64,000 nucleotides of DNA from Dasypus novemcinctus (taxonomy: Eukaryota > Chordata > Mammalia > Cingulata > Dasypodidae): NCBI RefSeq assembly GCF_030445035.2, contig NC_080680.1, forward strand, positions 45,273,212 through 45,337,211. Direction: 5' to 3'. Of the stretch, positions 1-12,588 are shown piece after piece; the stretch's first letter is position 1, and each line of letters opens with the position of its first letter. The notes under the pieces are model-generated. The model did not search any database, was not told the origin of the DNA, and worked only from the letters and a program-made list of their open reading frames with translations. A program made the translations under genes and the position numbers.

Positions 1-239
1 ATTGGGAAATGGGTAGAGAATTCTAGTGTTTATACTTGCCTTTGACATTCATTCCATACAGACTCCATTGTAATCCTACTAACAGAATATAACCACTGTT
101 GATATGCTGGTGTTTTCCTTCCAGACTTTTATACATAGAAACATATCCATTGCAATGAACCTCCTCTAGCTGAATATTTTCACACTTATTTCTCAGGTTT
201 TACTTTATCTTTTGAATTTGTTTACTCTTTTTGCATAGA

Positions 240-705
240 GAATTTTAAATTTAAATGTATTTTGTAGTCAAACATATAGAATTTTAAATTTATGATATTT
301 CTCCTTATATAATGTTTTCAAAAATGCCGTTCCATTACAAAGTTTAGTATTAATCTGTACTTTTTTCTTACTTTGCTATATCATGTTCCCCCCACCCCCC
401 CATTTAAAGTCTTAACTCAGCTGAGATTTCTTTTGATATGAGTTGTGCATCAGGGAATTAAACTTTCATCACTGAAAGGTTAGCTGGTTTTATCATGATC
501 ATTTATTTAATAATCTGTTCCTTTTCCATTATTTGAAATTCCCATTAAATTAGGAATTAAGTTATTAGCCTGTTCTTAGAGTTTTCTGATAATCTTCTAT
601 CCTTCTGATAATCTATATATCTCTATACTAGGGTCATATTGTTTTAATTATCATAAATTCACAAAACCTTTTAATATCTGGAAAAACTATTTCCCCATAT
701 AAATA
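240..705 (-). mobile_element. L1M remnant (ORF2 region, reverse)
   Basis: AT-rich, with text such as gggtcatattgttttaatta and ccttttaatatctgg, which resembles reversed mammalian L1 ORF2. Highly diverged; limits approximate. Confidence 0.45.
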
Positions 706-1222
706 TTTTCTCCCTAGGTTGTAAGTTTCTTAGCAGCAGGGACAATGTCATTTAAATTCCATACTTATTGAGCCTGTACTTGGGCACAACACAATGTTAG
801 GCAATAAAAATACCTTTCGTATGTACAGAATTTTGGTTTTCAAAACTTTTTAATATACTTTTCTTACAAGATTTCATATCCCACTTCCATTACCAGTGTA
901 ATAAAAGTTAGACTAAATGGTCAAAAGCTCCTTTATGGCTCCAATACAGGCACATAGTAGGTACTCAGAAAATTCTCTTTGTCTTTTGTACCTGAGTAGG
1001 ACCAGCCTGAAATAGGGGAACTACTATTTCCAGCCAGTGGCATAATGTTTTGATGGAGTGAAGGTTTTTTTTTTAAAGTTCTGTCTTGAGCCTGAACAAA
1101 ATTTGAATGCCACTGACCAAGACGCTCTACGAGATCCATAGTCCTGAACTACAGCATTGCGCATGGGATGTCTACAAGGAGACAGAAAGACCCGGCTCTG
1201 CCGGCAGAACCCAGGCAATGAG

Positions 1223-1670
1223 TGTATTGGTTTCCTTTGGCGATTGCCACAGATTACCATAAATTTAGTGGCTTAAAACAACACAAGATTCTTCTCCTAA
1301 TTCTGGAGGTCGAAAGTCTGAAATCAGTTTCACTGGGCTGAAATCAGGGTGTTAGCAGGGCCACGCTCCCTCTAGATGCACTCCTGGAGATTCCTGGCCT
1401 CTTCCCACATGATCAAAGCCAGCAGTGCAGCATCTTCCTTCAACTATCATATTCCTTCTTCTTCTGTCGGACAAATCTTCCTTTGCCTCCCTCTTGATGA
1501 GGACATTTGTGATTGCATTAAGGACCCATCCGATAATCCAGGATAATCTCCCCATTTCAAATCTTTGACTTATTCACACCTGCAAAATCCCTTTTGCCAT
1601 AGAAGGTAACATTCACAGGTTCTAGAGGTTAGGACCTGGTTGCCTTTGGGAGCCATTAGTCAGCCTGCCA
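1223..1670 (-). mobile_element. MLT1-type MaLR solo LTR
   Basis: Reverse-orientation signature: tgtattggtttcctttgg, gtggcttaaaacaacac, ttctggaggtcgaaagtctg, and a closing ggttaggacc block. Confidence 0.75.
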
Positions 1671-1991
1671 GGGAGTGACGGCCTGAGGTCCCAAGCCCTC
1701 TGAGCCGTGGGTTTCAACTAAGGGGCCAGGAGTATGTATCAGTCTCCTGAGGAGGTGTCTCTGTCCAGGGGGGTGCTTCTTATTCATCCACTCATGAAAT
1801 AAGAGATGAGCATTTACAGTGTGCCAGGCCCTGGGATTACAAAAAAATTTCAGTCCCCCCACCCTTCCAGAATTCCAGAGTATGTTTTTAAAAACATGGA
1901 CTATATACCCTGAGCAGTGGGGTCCATTGATGTGTTATTTATGCAAATGTCCCCCAAGTTTTCTAACCCTGAGTACTTACCCTTCTCTATA

Positions 1992-2355
1992 CTTTTTTTT
2001 CCCTCTCCCCTTCCCCACCCCACCCTCAGTTGTCTGCTCTCTGTGTCCATTCACTGTGTGTTCTTTTGTGTCCACTTGTGTTCCTGTCAGTAGCACCCCA
2101 TCAGCTCTCCATGTGTGCAGTGCCATTCCTGGGCAGGCTGCATTTTCGCGCTGGGCGGCTCTCCTTACAGGGCGCACTCCTTGCGCGTCGGGGTTCCCTA
2201 TGCGGGGGACACCCCTGCGTGGCAGGGTACTCCTGGCGCACATCAGCACTGCGCATGGGCCAGCTCCACACGGGTCAGGAGGCCCTGGGTTTGAACCTTG
2301 GACCTCCCATGTGGTAGGCAGATGCCCTATCCATTGGGCCAAATCCGCTTCCCTC
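1992..2355 (-). mobile_element. DAS SINE (internally shortened)
   Basis: The T-rich tail is at the left and the tRNA-like head complement, gggccaaatccgcttccc, is at the right. Flanking repeats approximate CTATACTT at about 1987-1994 and 2357-2364. It lacks the usual roughly 45-base block beginning CAACAAGATGATGCAAC. Confidence 0.88.
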
Positions 2356-2364
2356 CCTATACTT

Positions 2365-2814
2365 CTTAACTAGCTAATCACTGTTCTCCTAGAACTTCCA
2401 CTCTGGTTGCTAGGGAATGATAATACGCACATAAACACACCTTTAACGAAATTAAATTTCATATGCTATAAAAGGGAGTAATAAGAGCTGTTTCTTTAAA
2501 ATTATGGTAAGGGAGATAGAAAATTACAGGGCAAGGCTGATGGTATATTTTATATAGGGTGGTTTTCTAAGCTCCCCTAAGTTACCATTCAGCAAAGAAC
2601 CAAAGGAAGTGTAAAGGAGCCAGTCAGATGGCTAGCTTGGGGAAGAATGTGTTAGGCCAATGAACTAGTTCATGCAAAGACCCTGGAGCTGCAATGTGTT
2701 CCTTTGTTTAAGGAATAGCAGTGAGGCCAGGGTAGCTTCACTCTCCCTAATGCCCCACAACTACTGCCTGGTCCAGGTTTTTGACCTTTCCCCTCGCTTT
2801 ACTTGCCATTATTA
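2365..2814. other. No recognised feature
   Basis: Unique-looking sequence between a DAS SINE and MIR. No open frame with a recognisable product. Confidence 0.5.
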
Positions 2815-3025
2815 TTGTTTTCTGAGTTAATTCCTACTGATTGTCTATTGTGTGTTAAGTAACGTTCTAACCACAGTAAAAAAAAGTAATACCCTTCCAC
2901 AAATGGGAGAACTGAAGCACAAATTGGTTAAGCAAGTTGACCAAAGTCATGCAGCCAACAAGTGGTTAAGCTGGGATTTAAATCAAGGCAGTTTGGTCCC
3001 AGAGCCTGACCATGCTTTATCATTG
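2815..3025 (-). mobile_element. MIR
   Basis: Reverse MIR order: gttaagtaacgttct, caaatgggagaactgaagca, aagtcatgcagccaacaag, ctgggatttaaatcaagg. Confidence 0.7.
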
Positions 3026-3089
3026 CCTATCCTTTCCACAGATGTCAGAGCCTTTGGTTTTCCTAGGAATTCTCTCCTCCACCCTTGAG

Positions 3090-3350
3090 GCTTTCCTTAA
3101 CTTAGCTTATGTTGTTCCCCTAAATTGCTCCCTTAAGATTTTCTTGCAACTCCCACCTTCTCTTTCCCTGAAGTCCCATTGCTTTTAGTCATGTCCATTA
3201 TGTCAAGTGCCCTATTTTTCCTTTTGTTCCATGTGATAGTCTTATCTTCCCAAGAGGACCGTAAGTTCCCTGACACCAGGGCCATGTCCCACACACATGC
3301 TGTAGCCTCCACAGGGGCTGGCCCACAAAGTGCTCAGGAAATAATTGTGG
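3090..3350 (+). mobile_element. L2 3' remnant
   Basis: Shows gaggctttccttaac, accgtaagttccctgac and gggccatgtcc, following the order of the L2 3' region. Confidence 0.55.
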
Positions 3351-3359
3351 ACTAATGAC

Positions 3360-4619
3360 CACTTTTCCTCACTTTAAAGACGCACACTTTTGTTGCATTT
3401 TAATATCTCTGAAATCAGTCATACAATTGATGGTGTGTTAGAGTTAATTGGCAGTATTTTTTTTTCTTTCTTACAGGCTTCATAGATTTGAAAAAGTATA
3501 GTAATTAAAAATCTTGACCTTGACCCTTCATTTGATGGCTGGGTACTATGAGAATTTACTCAGCATGGTGGAATGAAAAGTAGGTGACCTTGCTCCCTCT
3601 GGCCACCTCAATGTTGTAGGAGAAAGCTCTTGGATACTATTTGACATGCACTCAGTAAAATTCCATTTAATAGGCTATTTATGTGACTTCTGAAATGAAG
3701 AATAACATTTGCATGTAGAAACTGGTGATAAAAGACTGAGGACTTTTATTAAACATTCAAGGCCCACATTACAGTCTATAAAAAGAGGAACCTACCACCC
3801 AACCAAGAATATCTTTGAAATACACAGATAACATCTTCTACAATTTATTTTCTGTGCTGAAAAAAGAAACTCATGCAGGAAACATTTTAAAACCAAGTAA
3901 ATAAAACAGAGATACCCATAATTTCCTGCAAGTCTGATTAAAAATAGGAACTCTGCAATCATGAAAGTCGCTCATCTGGCAGCTGCACAGCCATTCCTTG
4001 GGAGGCTGAGCTGGCTGGCAGCTGCCACTCCGGATCACAGAAAATTGGGTGTGGCAGGTGCTTGTACGTGACCTTGGCCTACAGTGCATAGGCTTATATG
4101 GGCACATATATAAATGGCTTCTTAATAATAAATGATAGTTATCAAAAAATTTTTTATTTCTCTCCTTATAGTCATCCCCTCCCTGTCCTCCAGGTTTGCC
4201 CTATCTGTGCTCTAGACAAAGTGAATTCTAATTCCTTGCACCCAAGAGATTGGCCAAAGTTCCCTGACAAAAAAGGGTGGCAAATAAACAGAGTTTTACT
4301 CTCTTCTCCTTTACCAGAACAAAAATTTTGAAAACCAATGCAGATGTTAGCTTGGTTAAAAATATTTATGGCTGCCTTTTGGTGTCTGAATTATAGGCAC
4401 ATGGACTGCAGCTTCAAAGCAACTTACAGGGTTTAAGCTGAGCAGTTCTCATGCAAGTCGGTGGGAGGCACACAGCTAGAATCCTGCAATATCTCAGAGG
4501 ATTTATTCCTTTTTAAGTTCTTTTATAAGAAGCCTTTGCTAAGGGACTTATAAGAACTAAAGATTATTTAGTGATAATGGATGAGAAATGTTGTTGAAAC
4601 TGTAAAAGGCAGCAGCACT
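3360..4619. other. No recognised feature
   Basis: Unique-looking AT-rich sequence. Short open frames (3871-4107 minus, 4098-4331 plus) show no known domain. Confidence 0.5.
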
Positions 4620-5300
4620 CCCACCAAAAGAATTCCCTATAAATAGTGGCGTTACGGTACAAAGAATACCGAATTAATTTAATCATTAGCTACTAAGCGA
4701 TTAATCGACAGGCTCTGCCAAATTTGTTTCTCCTTGCTACTTTTGCTATTTTCTGTTCAGTGGGACGCTGTCAAATGTAAACAAAGACTAGGTGAAGGAG
4801 CCTGATTAATCACAAAGCTGGGGAGACAAGCCTGGACCAGTAGCTTGGTGGAGGGAATTGGATATTACATCTTTTAGTTTCCTGGTGTCCCATACTTGCC
4901 GCATTAACTCCTTTTAATTGATGGATTTGGGCCAGTGAAAATCAAATGAAGGGTTATTGAGGAATGCCAGGGCAGGATTCCCTCAAACAAAGCAAGGGCC
5001 AAACAATGCTTCCAGACTGAAACAGAGTACTGTCTCTGAATGAGTGTTTTCACGGAAGAAAAAGTGTCATTTTTAAGGCAGGGGCTTTACAGCCACATAA
5101 ACAACTCTAAGGATTCTTAAGGAGGGCATGTATGGACACAACTTTGTATGTGAATCCTCATAAAAATCTCAATTACCCAGAAAGCTCATGGTCCAGATCA
5201 ACTGGACTGAGTAATTAATTACGCATTAACCAAAAGTTTTCTCATTTAATCCTCTATCATTTAAAAGTTTTTGTAAATGCATCAATTCTTTCATGTATTA
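4620..5300. promoter_or_regulatory. Candidate conserved regulatory DNA
   Basis: No repeat recognised. It contains a 10-base palindrome CGATTAATCG (4698-4707), a second GATTAATC (4804-4811) and a forkhead-like TGTAAACAAAG (4776-4786). Dense homeobox-type TAAT words suggest an enhancer, but conservation has not been tested. Confidence 0.3.
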
Positions 5301-6908
5301 TTCAGTAGAATAGACCTGACCACATTTGAATTCTTTCTTTTGATAATTGGGGAGTCTTCTAGTTACTTAGTATCATCTTTTTGACATCAGTTCTATTTTT
5401 ACATAGAGTTCTGGAAGGAAAATTGACCCCAAGGAATGTCCCGGAAATTGTTTTAAAATCCTTCATATGAGCTATTAAAGTTGTTCCTCCTCTCTTAAAA
5501 TGGGAAATCCCAGTCAGTTGGTGGTTCTGGTTAAAACTGAAGTTGCATGCTCTTAATTCCACACTCTTCCACTTACCCAGTTCTTATCTACATGAAACTA
5601 TAGTTGAAAAATTTACTTCAGGATATTCAAATCAACGGCATTGCCTTAACCATGAAAGAATCAACTGAAAACTAAACCACCCAGCTTTATCTTTAAAGGA
5701 AAATATAGCTTCTCCTCGATAATTGCTATTGTGTGAAAGGGCTAAATGGTTTCATTTTTTTCACAGCTGAAACAAATGCCAAATGAAGAGCATTTTGCAA
5801 GGCCTGGAATGCTTGTTTCTGGAGTTGAGACTTGGTAGTTGGCTCACCGACGGTTTAGGTGAGAGAACCATGTGCCAAAGCCATCTGCTTGTTACCGCAC
5901 CACAAGAAGGGACACTCCTTATGAGGAACCCTTGAGGTACACTTGACATACCCTAAGAACACAAATCTTTCAAGGAGCTTCATGTGGAGTTAAACAATAG
6001 ACCTGATGGTGACTACCACACGCTACTCACAGAGTGAATTCACAACACAGATGAGCTTCTCAGGGAAATGGCAGCACCAAACATATAGAGGGAGATTTAA
6101 AGATCAATATTTCTAAACTAATTAACTTCAAGCCAGTCAGTCTGTAGGAAAAAAAATATATAACACTCAGTTCTAGAAATCTCCACCTAAAGCTACTGCT
6201 TCTGGGTTCCCCGTCATTCCTCCAAAGTCTGACCTTTCCACGAAGGCTCAGGCTGAGTCTGCTCCACCTGAAGAATATCCAAATATAATGCAGATCCAAA
6301 AGAGAGAAAGAGAGAGGGAAATAAGCAGCCCTCTTATTTCATCCCCAGAGAATTGAATTCAAAGATCCCTCTTATCTTGAGTATAGAAAAAAATTCTAGG
6401 CTTTCTAGGACTATTCCACCTATACTACCTACCTCATTTGCTTTTCTTCTGTGTTTTGTTGTAGCTCCACTAATGGTAGAAAAGCCTCACATAGCCTTCA
6501 TTCCCTTCCTTTTTTGTAGCAGCAGAAATGTAGAAGCATCCGTTGAGATCTGAAAGAATTTAGAATTCAAATGGAGTTGTTTTCAAATAGAAAATACAGA
6601 GAAAAAGATATAAGAATGTAAGCATATCTTGTGAAGTCACTCACATTTACCCATACCTTTGTTTTCAAAGTGCCTGAGAGTTTAAATGTGTGTAGAAGAA
6701 TATAGAAGCTGAGTAGTTAAAGGGGGGGGCTGTGTCAATAATCAACTGACCATTTCACCAAATGCCATCTTCATTGCCTGCTCTTTGAAAATGGAGCTTG
6801 TATTAGCCATCACTAGCTGGCACAATGTTTCCTGCTTGTATGTTGGATTTTTTTTTTTTGGCAATGATTTTTAAATAAAAAATTTGATCTCAATAAGAAC
6901 ATTTAAAT
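5301..6908. other. No recognised feature
   Basis: Unique-looking sequence with a G-run at about 6722. The open frames are short and unrecognised. Confidence 0.5.
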
Positions 6909-6915
6909 AACAAGT

Positions 6916-7333
6916 TGGGAAGCGGATCTGGCCCAATGGGTAGGGCATCCGCCTACCACAGGGGAGGTCCACGGTTCAAACCCCGGGCCTCCTTGACCCA
7001 TGCGGAGCTGGCCTATGGGCAGTGCTGATGTGCGCAAGGAGTGCCCTGCCACGCAGGGGTGTCCCCCGCGTAGGGGAGCCCCATGCACAAGGAGTGTCCC
7101 CCGTAAGGAGAGCCACCCAGCGCGAAAGAAAGTGCAGCCTGCCCAAGAATGGCACCGCACACAGAGAGCTGACACAGCAAGATGATGCAACAAAAAGAGA
7201 CACAGATTCCCAGTGCCACTGATAAGGATAGAAATGGTCACAGAAGAACACACAGCGAAAGGACACAGAGAGCAGACAACTGGGCGGGGGGGAGGCAAGA
7301 GAAATAAATAAAAAATAAATCTTAAAAAAAAAA
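6916..7333 (+). mobile_element. DAS SINE
   Basis: Complete copy. The head is gggaagcggatctggcccaa, the tail is AATAAATCTTAAAAA, and the target duplication AACAAGT lies at 6909-6915 and 7334-7340. Confidence 0.92.
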
Positions 7334-7369
7334 AACAAGTCACCGTTTTACTATGAACAATTCAGTGTT

Positions 7370-7778
7370 TTTTTTTAAAGATTTATTTATTTTATTTATT
7401 TCAATCTCCTCCCCTCCCCCCCCCCCCCCCGCTCTCTGTGTCTATTTGCTGTGTCTTCTTTGTTGGCTTCTGTTGTTGTCACGGGAATCTGTGTTTCTTT
7501 TTGTTGCATCATCTTGTTGTGTCAGTTCTCCGTGTGTGCAGCACCATTCATGGGCAGGCTACACTTTCTTTTGTGCTGGGCGGCTCTCCCTATGGGGCGC
7601 ACTCCTTGAGCGTGGGGTTCCCCTATGTGGGGGACACCCCTGCGTGGCATGGCACTCCTTGTGCACATCAGCACTGCGCATGGGCCAGCTCCACACGGGT
7701 CAAGGAGGCCCGGGGTTTGAACCGCGGACCTCCCCTGTGGTAGAAGGGCACCCTAACCACTGGGCCAAGTCCACCACC
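7370..7778 (-). mobile_element. DAS SINE, tail-to-tail with the preceding copy
   Basis: Complete copy in reverse orientation: T-rich tail at the left, head complement gggccaagtccaccacc at the right. The duplication CAGTGTT lies at 7363-7369 and 7779-7785. The spacer from the neighbouring plus-strand copy is 36 bases. Confidence 0.92.
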
Positions 7779-7789
7779 CAGTGTTGTTT

Positions 7790-8480
7790 TTTTATTCACA
7801 ATGTTGTGCAACCATTACCACTATCTAATTCCAGAACATTTCCATCACCCCAAAAAGAATCCCTGTTCCTATTAGCTGTGGCTCCCAATTCTGCCCTCCC
7901 CTCATTGCCTGGCAACCACTAGTTCGTCTCTATGGCTTTGCCCACTCTGAACATTTCATATAAATGGAGTCATACAAATGTGGCCTTTTGTGTCTGGTTT
8001 ATTTCACTCAATATAATGTTTCCAAGGTTCATCCATGTTGTAGCATGTACTTCATTCCTTTTTATGGCTGAATAATATTCCATTGTGTGGATGAACCATA
8101 TTTTGTTTATCCATTCATCAATACATGGAGATTTAGATTGTAGATTGTTTTCACTTTTTGGGTATTATGAACATTGGTGTGCAAGTTTTTCTGTGAGACT
8201 ATCCTTTCAGTTATCTTGAGTATATACCTTGGAGTTTATTGCTGGATCATATGCTAATTCTATGCTATAGATTTTGAGAAATCACCAGACTGTTTTCCAC
8301 AGCACTGCACAATTTTACATTATCACCAGCAATATATGAGGGTTATAATTTCTCCATATTCTCACAAATACTTATTTTCCATCTTTTTGATTACAGCCAT
8401 CCTAGTGGGTGTGAGGGTTATCTTACTGTGATTTTGCTTTGCATTTCCCTAATGACTACTGATGTTTATTTTTATGTTTT
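7790..8480 (-). mobile_element. L1M 3'-end remnant (reverse)
   Basis: Shows the reversed L1M signatures acatttccatcacccc, tggctgaataatattccatt and catttccctaatgactactg. Diverged and without coding potential. Confidence 0.75.
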
Positions 8481-8559
8481 AAACTTCATATCGTGAATTA
8501 CCTTTAGACTTACAGAAAAGTTGCAAAAAGAGTACAGAGAGATTCTGTATATATATTTG

Positions 8560-8885
8560 GATCAGATTCTGAACTTTCTATTCTTTTCCTCCATTCTATT
8601 TGTCTATTAATGTACCAATATGACAATGGTTTAATTATAGAAGCTTTACATTGTATTTTAATAACTGGTAGTGCTAGTGCCCCATTGTCGATACTCTTTT
8701 CCAATGTTTTCCTAGTGATTCTTCCATGTTTCTTTTCCATATGAATTTTACTATCAAATTGTCTAACTACACAATTGCTTCTTTTTGTTTTTATTGGAAT
8801 TATGTTGAATTTATACATTAACTTATAAAGAGCTGACATCTTTTTAATGTCATCCTATTTAAGAATAGAAGATGGCTTTCCATTT
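8560..8885 (-). mobile_element. L1M ORF2 remnant (reverse)
   Basis: The text resembles reversed ORF2: ttctatttgtctattaatg, ttggaattatgttgaattta, gagctgacatctttttaa. Many stops in every relevant frame. Confidence 0.6.
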
Positions 8886-9846
8886 GTTCAAGTGTCTGGT
8901 CCGTGGTTGGGTAGCTCTCCTGCTTTGAGTCTCAAGTTGATGAGGTCAAAGTGAGAGATTGTTGAGTGGGCACCAGTGTTACGTGGGCACAGGCTACAGA
9001 CCAGACTTTTGCTTGGTGTCCTGCTCTTACTACAAAGAGGCTGGAGCAGTCCAGCACCACTGGTCCTCAAAAGCTTTGCAACAGTGTGGGTACTAGTGGA
9101 GGTACACATTAGAAGTCAGACTTTAGAAACAATCTTCATGCAATTTTTAAAAAAGCTTATATGCCACACCTAATAATTACCCCCAAATCATCCAACCACC
9201 AAATAATATACTCCCTATAATAAATGCAAAGAACAGTGCTTCACTAAGGATGTCAGAGTGAGGTTCCAGGATATGATTCAAGGAATACGCCAAGGCACTC
9301 CTCCCAAAAGGGTTTACCCTACCCATTGTCCTGGCAATTTTAATGTAAGAATCCCTTCAATTCTCACATTAAAGATCCTCCTTTGAGTTATTTCAATAGC
9401 TTCAGAAATCCCATCCTAAAATATACACAAGACACTTAAGACTGGTAATGTATTTGGATACAACCTTATGGTTTCAATGGTCAGTTCAGGTAGATCTCTT
9501 GACCATTCACTCATTCCACAAATATTTACTCAGAGTTCTCTCTGTGCTAAGCTTTATTAGGTCCATTGTGCAAATCAAGAATAGCATAATAGCATAGGCT
9601 ATTTGGGATTAGGAGAAGGATAGAAAAGAGATCACAGAATGTCTGGAGCCTTGTGAGAGAGGACACAACAGTATGTGTCTGGTTAGCCTAATTAAGGAGT
9701 GAAAGGAGAAAGTTATGGGATTGGGGCAGAGGTAAATAATGTGAGCTTGCTTCAATTTGGTAAAGAGACATGCCCAAGCATTTGGAGTAAATAATGTTAA
9801 CTTCAATTTACTGAGCACTTATTGTGTGTCCAATAGAGTGTTAATA
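8886..9846. other. Unclassified, with minor MIR/L2-like fragments
   Basis: Apart from LINE- or MIR-like scraps near 9500-9560 and 9800-9835, nothing is recognised. Confidence 0.45.
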
Positions 9847-9853
9847 TGTTAGA

Positions 9854-10323
9854 GGTTTTTTTAAGATTTATTTTATTTATTTCTCCCTCACCCCTACCCC
9901 CAGCCCCCTTGTCTGCTCTCTGTGTCCATTCGCTGTGTGTTCTTCTGTGTCTGCTTGTATTCTCATTAGGCAGCTCCAGGAACCAATCCTGGGAACTCCC
10001 AGAGTGGGAGAGAGGCGATTACTCTCTTGCACCACCTCAGCTCCCCTGTTGTGCTATGTCTTCTTATTTTCTCTACTCTGTCTGCTGTCATGTCACCTTG
10101 CCCTTCCAGCTCTGCGCGTTGGCTGGCACTCATGTGCAGGGTGGCTTCTCCCAAGTGAAGCGGTAGCCCCATGCAGAGCGGCTCTCCTGAGTGGGGCCAC
10201 ATTCCCACGTGGGCCAGCACTCCACATGGGCCAGCTTGCCTTAACCAGGAGGCCCTGGGCCATCGAACCCTGGACCTCCTATATGGTAGGTGGGAACCCA
10301 AAATGAGCCACATTCATTTCCCT
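9854..10323 (-). mobile_element. Composite DAS-type SINE with a second tRNA-like unit
   Basis: The tail is at the left and a head-like end (catatggtaggtgggaaccc class, complemented) at the right. Its middle holds a second tRNA-like segment in antisense at about 9970-10045, with 'ggaaccaatcctggga' as a B-box-like part. The duplication TGTTAGA lies at 9847-9853 and 10324-10330. Confidence 0.85.
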
Positions 10324-10369
10324 TGTTAGAAACTTTTTCACCTCTAATTCTTCCCTTGCATGGTGGGTA

Positions 10370-10500
10370 TTGTGACGCCCATTTTTTTGATGGGAAAATT
10401 GAGGTTCAGAAAGGATAAGTAATTCGCTCAAGTCCAAACAGCTGAGACATGGGAGAATCAGAACTCAGAGTCTGTACTCCTTTCACGCTGCAACATCATC
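10370..10500 (-). mobile_element. MIR
   Basis: Shows gatgggaaaattgaggttc, agtaattcgctcaagtcc and gaactcagagtctgtactcc. Confidence 0.65.
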
Positions 10501-10615
10501 CTCTTGCAGGTTTGAATTATTAAGCTGTCCCCTCTATCTAAAATTTAGCTATTTGAGAAATTGCTTAGATTATAGTGGTCTCTTGAAAGGAACAAACATT
10601 AATACCAAAGAGATT

Positions 10616-11034
10616 ACATTAGTTTCCTAAGGCTGCCGTAACAAAGTACCATAAACTGGGAGGCTTAAAATGATAGAACTTTATCCTCCTACAGTTCTGG
10701 AGGCTAGGAGTCTCAAATCAAGGTGTCAGCAGGACCATGTTCTCTCTGATGGCTCTCGAAAGGATCCTTCCTCACCTCTTCCCAGCTGCCAGGGTGACTG
10801 CACTCCTTGGCGTCTCATGGCGTGTGGTAGCACCACTCCAATCTCTGCCCCCATCATCCATGGCCTTCTCCCCCATGTGGCCCTGTCTCTGCCTTTTCTC
10901 AGCTTTTAAGGACACCAGTCATAATGGCTAAAGGGTGCACACTACTCCAGTATGTACTTATTTTAACTTAGTTAATTCCAACTGGGAGTTAGAATATCAA
11001 CATATCTTTTGGGGGGGACACAGTTCAACTCAGA
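10616..11034 (-). mobile_element. MLT1-type MaLR solo LTR
   Basis: Strong reverse-orientation signature: ttagtttcctaaggctgccg, acaaagtaccataaactggg, agttctggaggctaggag, and catatcttttgggggggac near the end. Confidence 0.85.
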
Positions 11035-11209
11035 GGATCTCACATCTCTTCTAAGGGCTTGTCATGCTTCTACCCTCATGTTTTGTTTTCTGAGTAAAAG
11101 CTAAGACAGCACATGAACAGATTATGCAACAACTGTTTGGTGAATGAACAGCACTATAATTAAGCAGTTAGAAGTCATGCAACATGTTATAATACGTAAA
11201 ACAAGAAGA

Positions 11210-11800
11210 TGTCTCAATTCCTTCTTAAGTGTCACTTCCCATTAAACCCCAATCTTCCCCTTGATGAACAGCAGACCCTCCCAAACTCGACAATGATGAG
11301 GCAGTATTTCCCTGCCGGCCGATGCTGTTGAGATGCAAACAGTAACAATTTGGGGCTGGGCCCAATAAAAGACCAATAAATCAGTAACTTTGCTCAACGA
11401 CCTTCTGACTGTCTTGACTTGGCACTTTCCATAGGGAAATCGGACCAGGCAGAGAAGATGACCAAAGAATTTCAGGAAGTTCTGGCCACTTTCTTGGAAT
11501 TTGTAAACTGGGTTGGTTCCCACGGATGGCCTGCCTTTCTTTTAATTAGTCATTGGCAGGCTTGGAACCATGAAGTCCCGCAGGATGGGGGCAGGCGTGG
11601 TGGGGGGGCTACAGCCCAGTGCTTGTCTCCTGCTGGCTTAATGAAAATCACCAGGACCATACTCAGGTCACAACGGGAGAGGGAATAAAAGGCTCCGGTC
11701 AGCTGCTTCTGGAGATGAGGCTGCTGCCAACACCCACTGTTTGTTTCCAGGGCATGGCTGAGGCAACTCAGTAGCAAGCATCTGCTCAATGTGAATGTGA
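11210..11800. promoter_or_regulatory. Candidate conserved non-coding segment
   Basis: Repeat-free between repeat-rich flanks, with retained CpGs (ccggccgatg) and AT-rich motifs such as ccaataaatcag. Open frames at 11242-11523 and 11419-11688 have no recognisable product. Confidence 0.25.
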
Positions 11801-12583
11801 TAGAAAGGAAGAGAACAGAGTTTTCCTAAACAAAAACTAGCAGAGCCTGAAGAAGCCTCCAGATCATAGAGAAGACACTTGTACGTGGCTGAACATTCCC
11901 TCTGCTTTAATCCTATGAAAAGCTGACAACAGGTCTGGGGCTATCACCCACCTTAGTAGTTCTCCCTGTGGTGCATCAAGCTGAACAAATTTTGGTTCTT
12001 AATTAACTGTAGATGGGAAAAAGGAAGTAGCCAGCGTATTCCCACTTAAGCCACTCACCTTTCCTTACCTTTCGACTGCATCTCCACGGTCTCCCACAGT
12101 GGCTGATGCTCCCCCATGTCTTTAGCTCCCATGGGACAGGATCCTATGGTTCCAGCTTCTATCAGGAAACCCTGGATGCTGGGTTGCACTCTCACCACCT
12201 TCTCCTGTTGTCCTTCAGCCCTATAAGCGGTAGCTTCCTGCTGTTGCTAATCTCTGGGTTACCTCACCATCCTGTTTGGCTTCTTGGGTGTTTGGACTTC
12301 TCATCACCTGTATAACCAATCCGTGAGTAAATCTACTCTGTCATCCTTGGAAGTAGTTCCTATTTTCCTGATGCATTTGTATTTTTCCCTTTGCTGTGCT
12401 GGTGCTACTCAGGAAGGAAGTCATCAAACACAATTTCAAGTTGTTTAGCCCAAAGCCCCTTCTTTTCCCTACTCTAAATGGCAACCAGCTAGACTGTGGG
12501 TACACGTCGAGTGTCAGAAATTGGAGTTGCACTTATTGAGCTCTCCAAGAGCATCTGTTGAACAAATGAGCCTCTCCGGCATG
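11801..12583. other. No recognised feature
   Basis: Unique-looking sequence between a possible conserved segment and an LTR. Confidence 0.5.
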
Positions 12584-12588
12584 CTATG

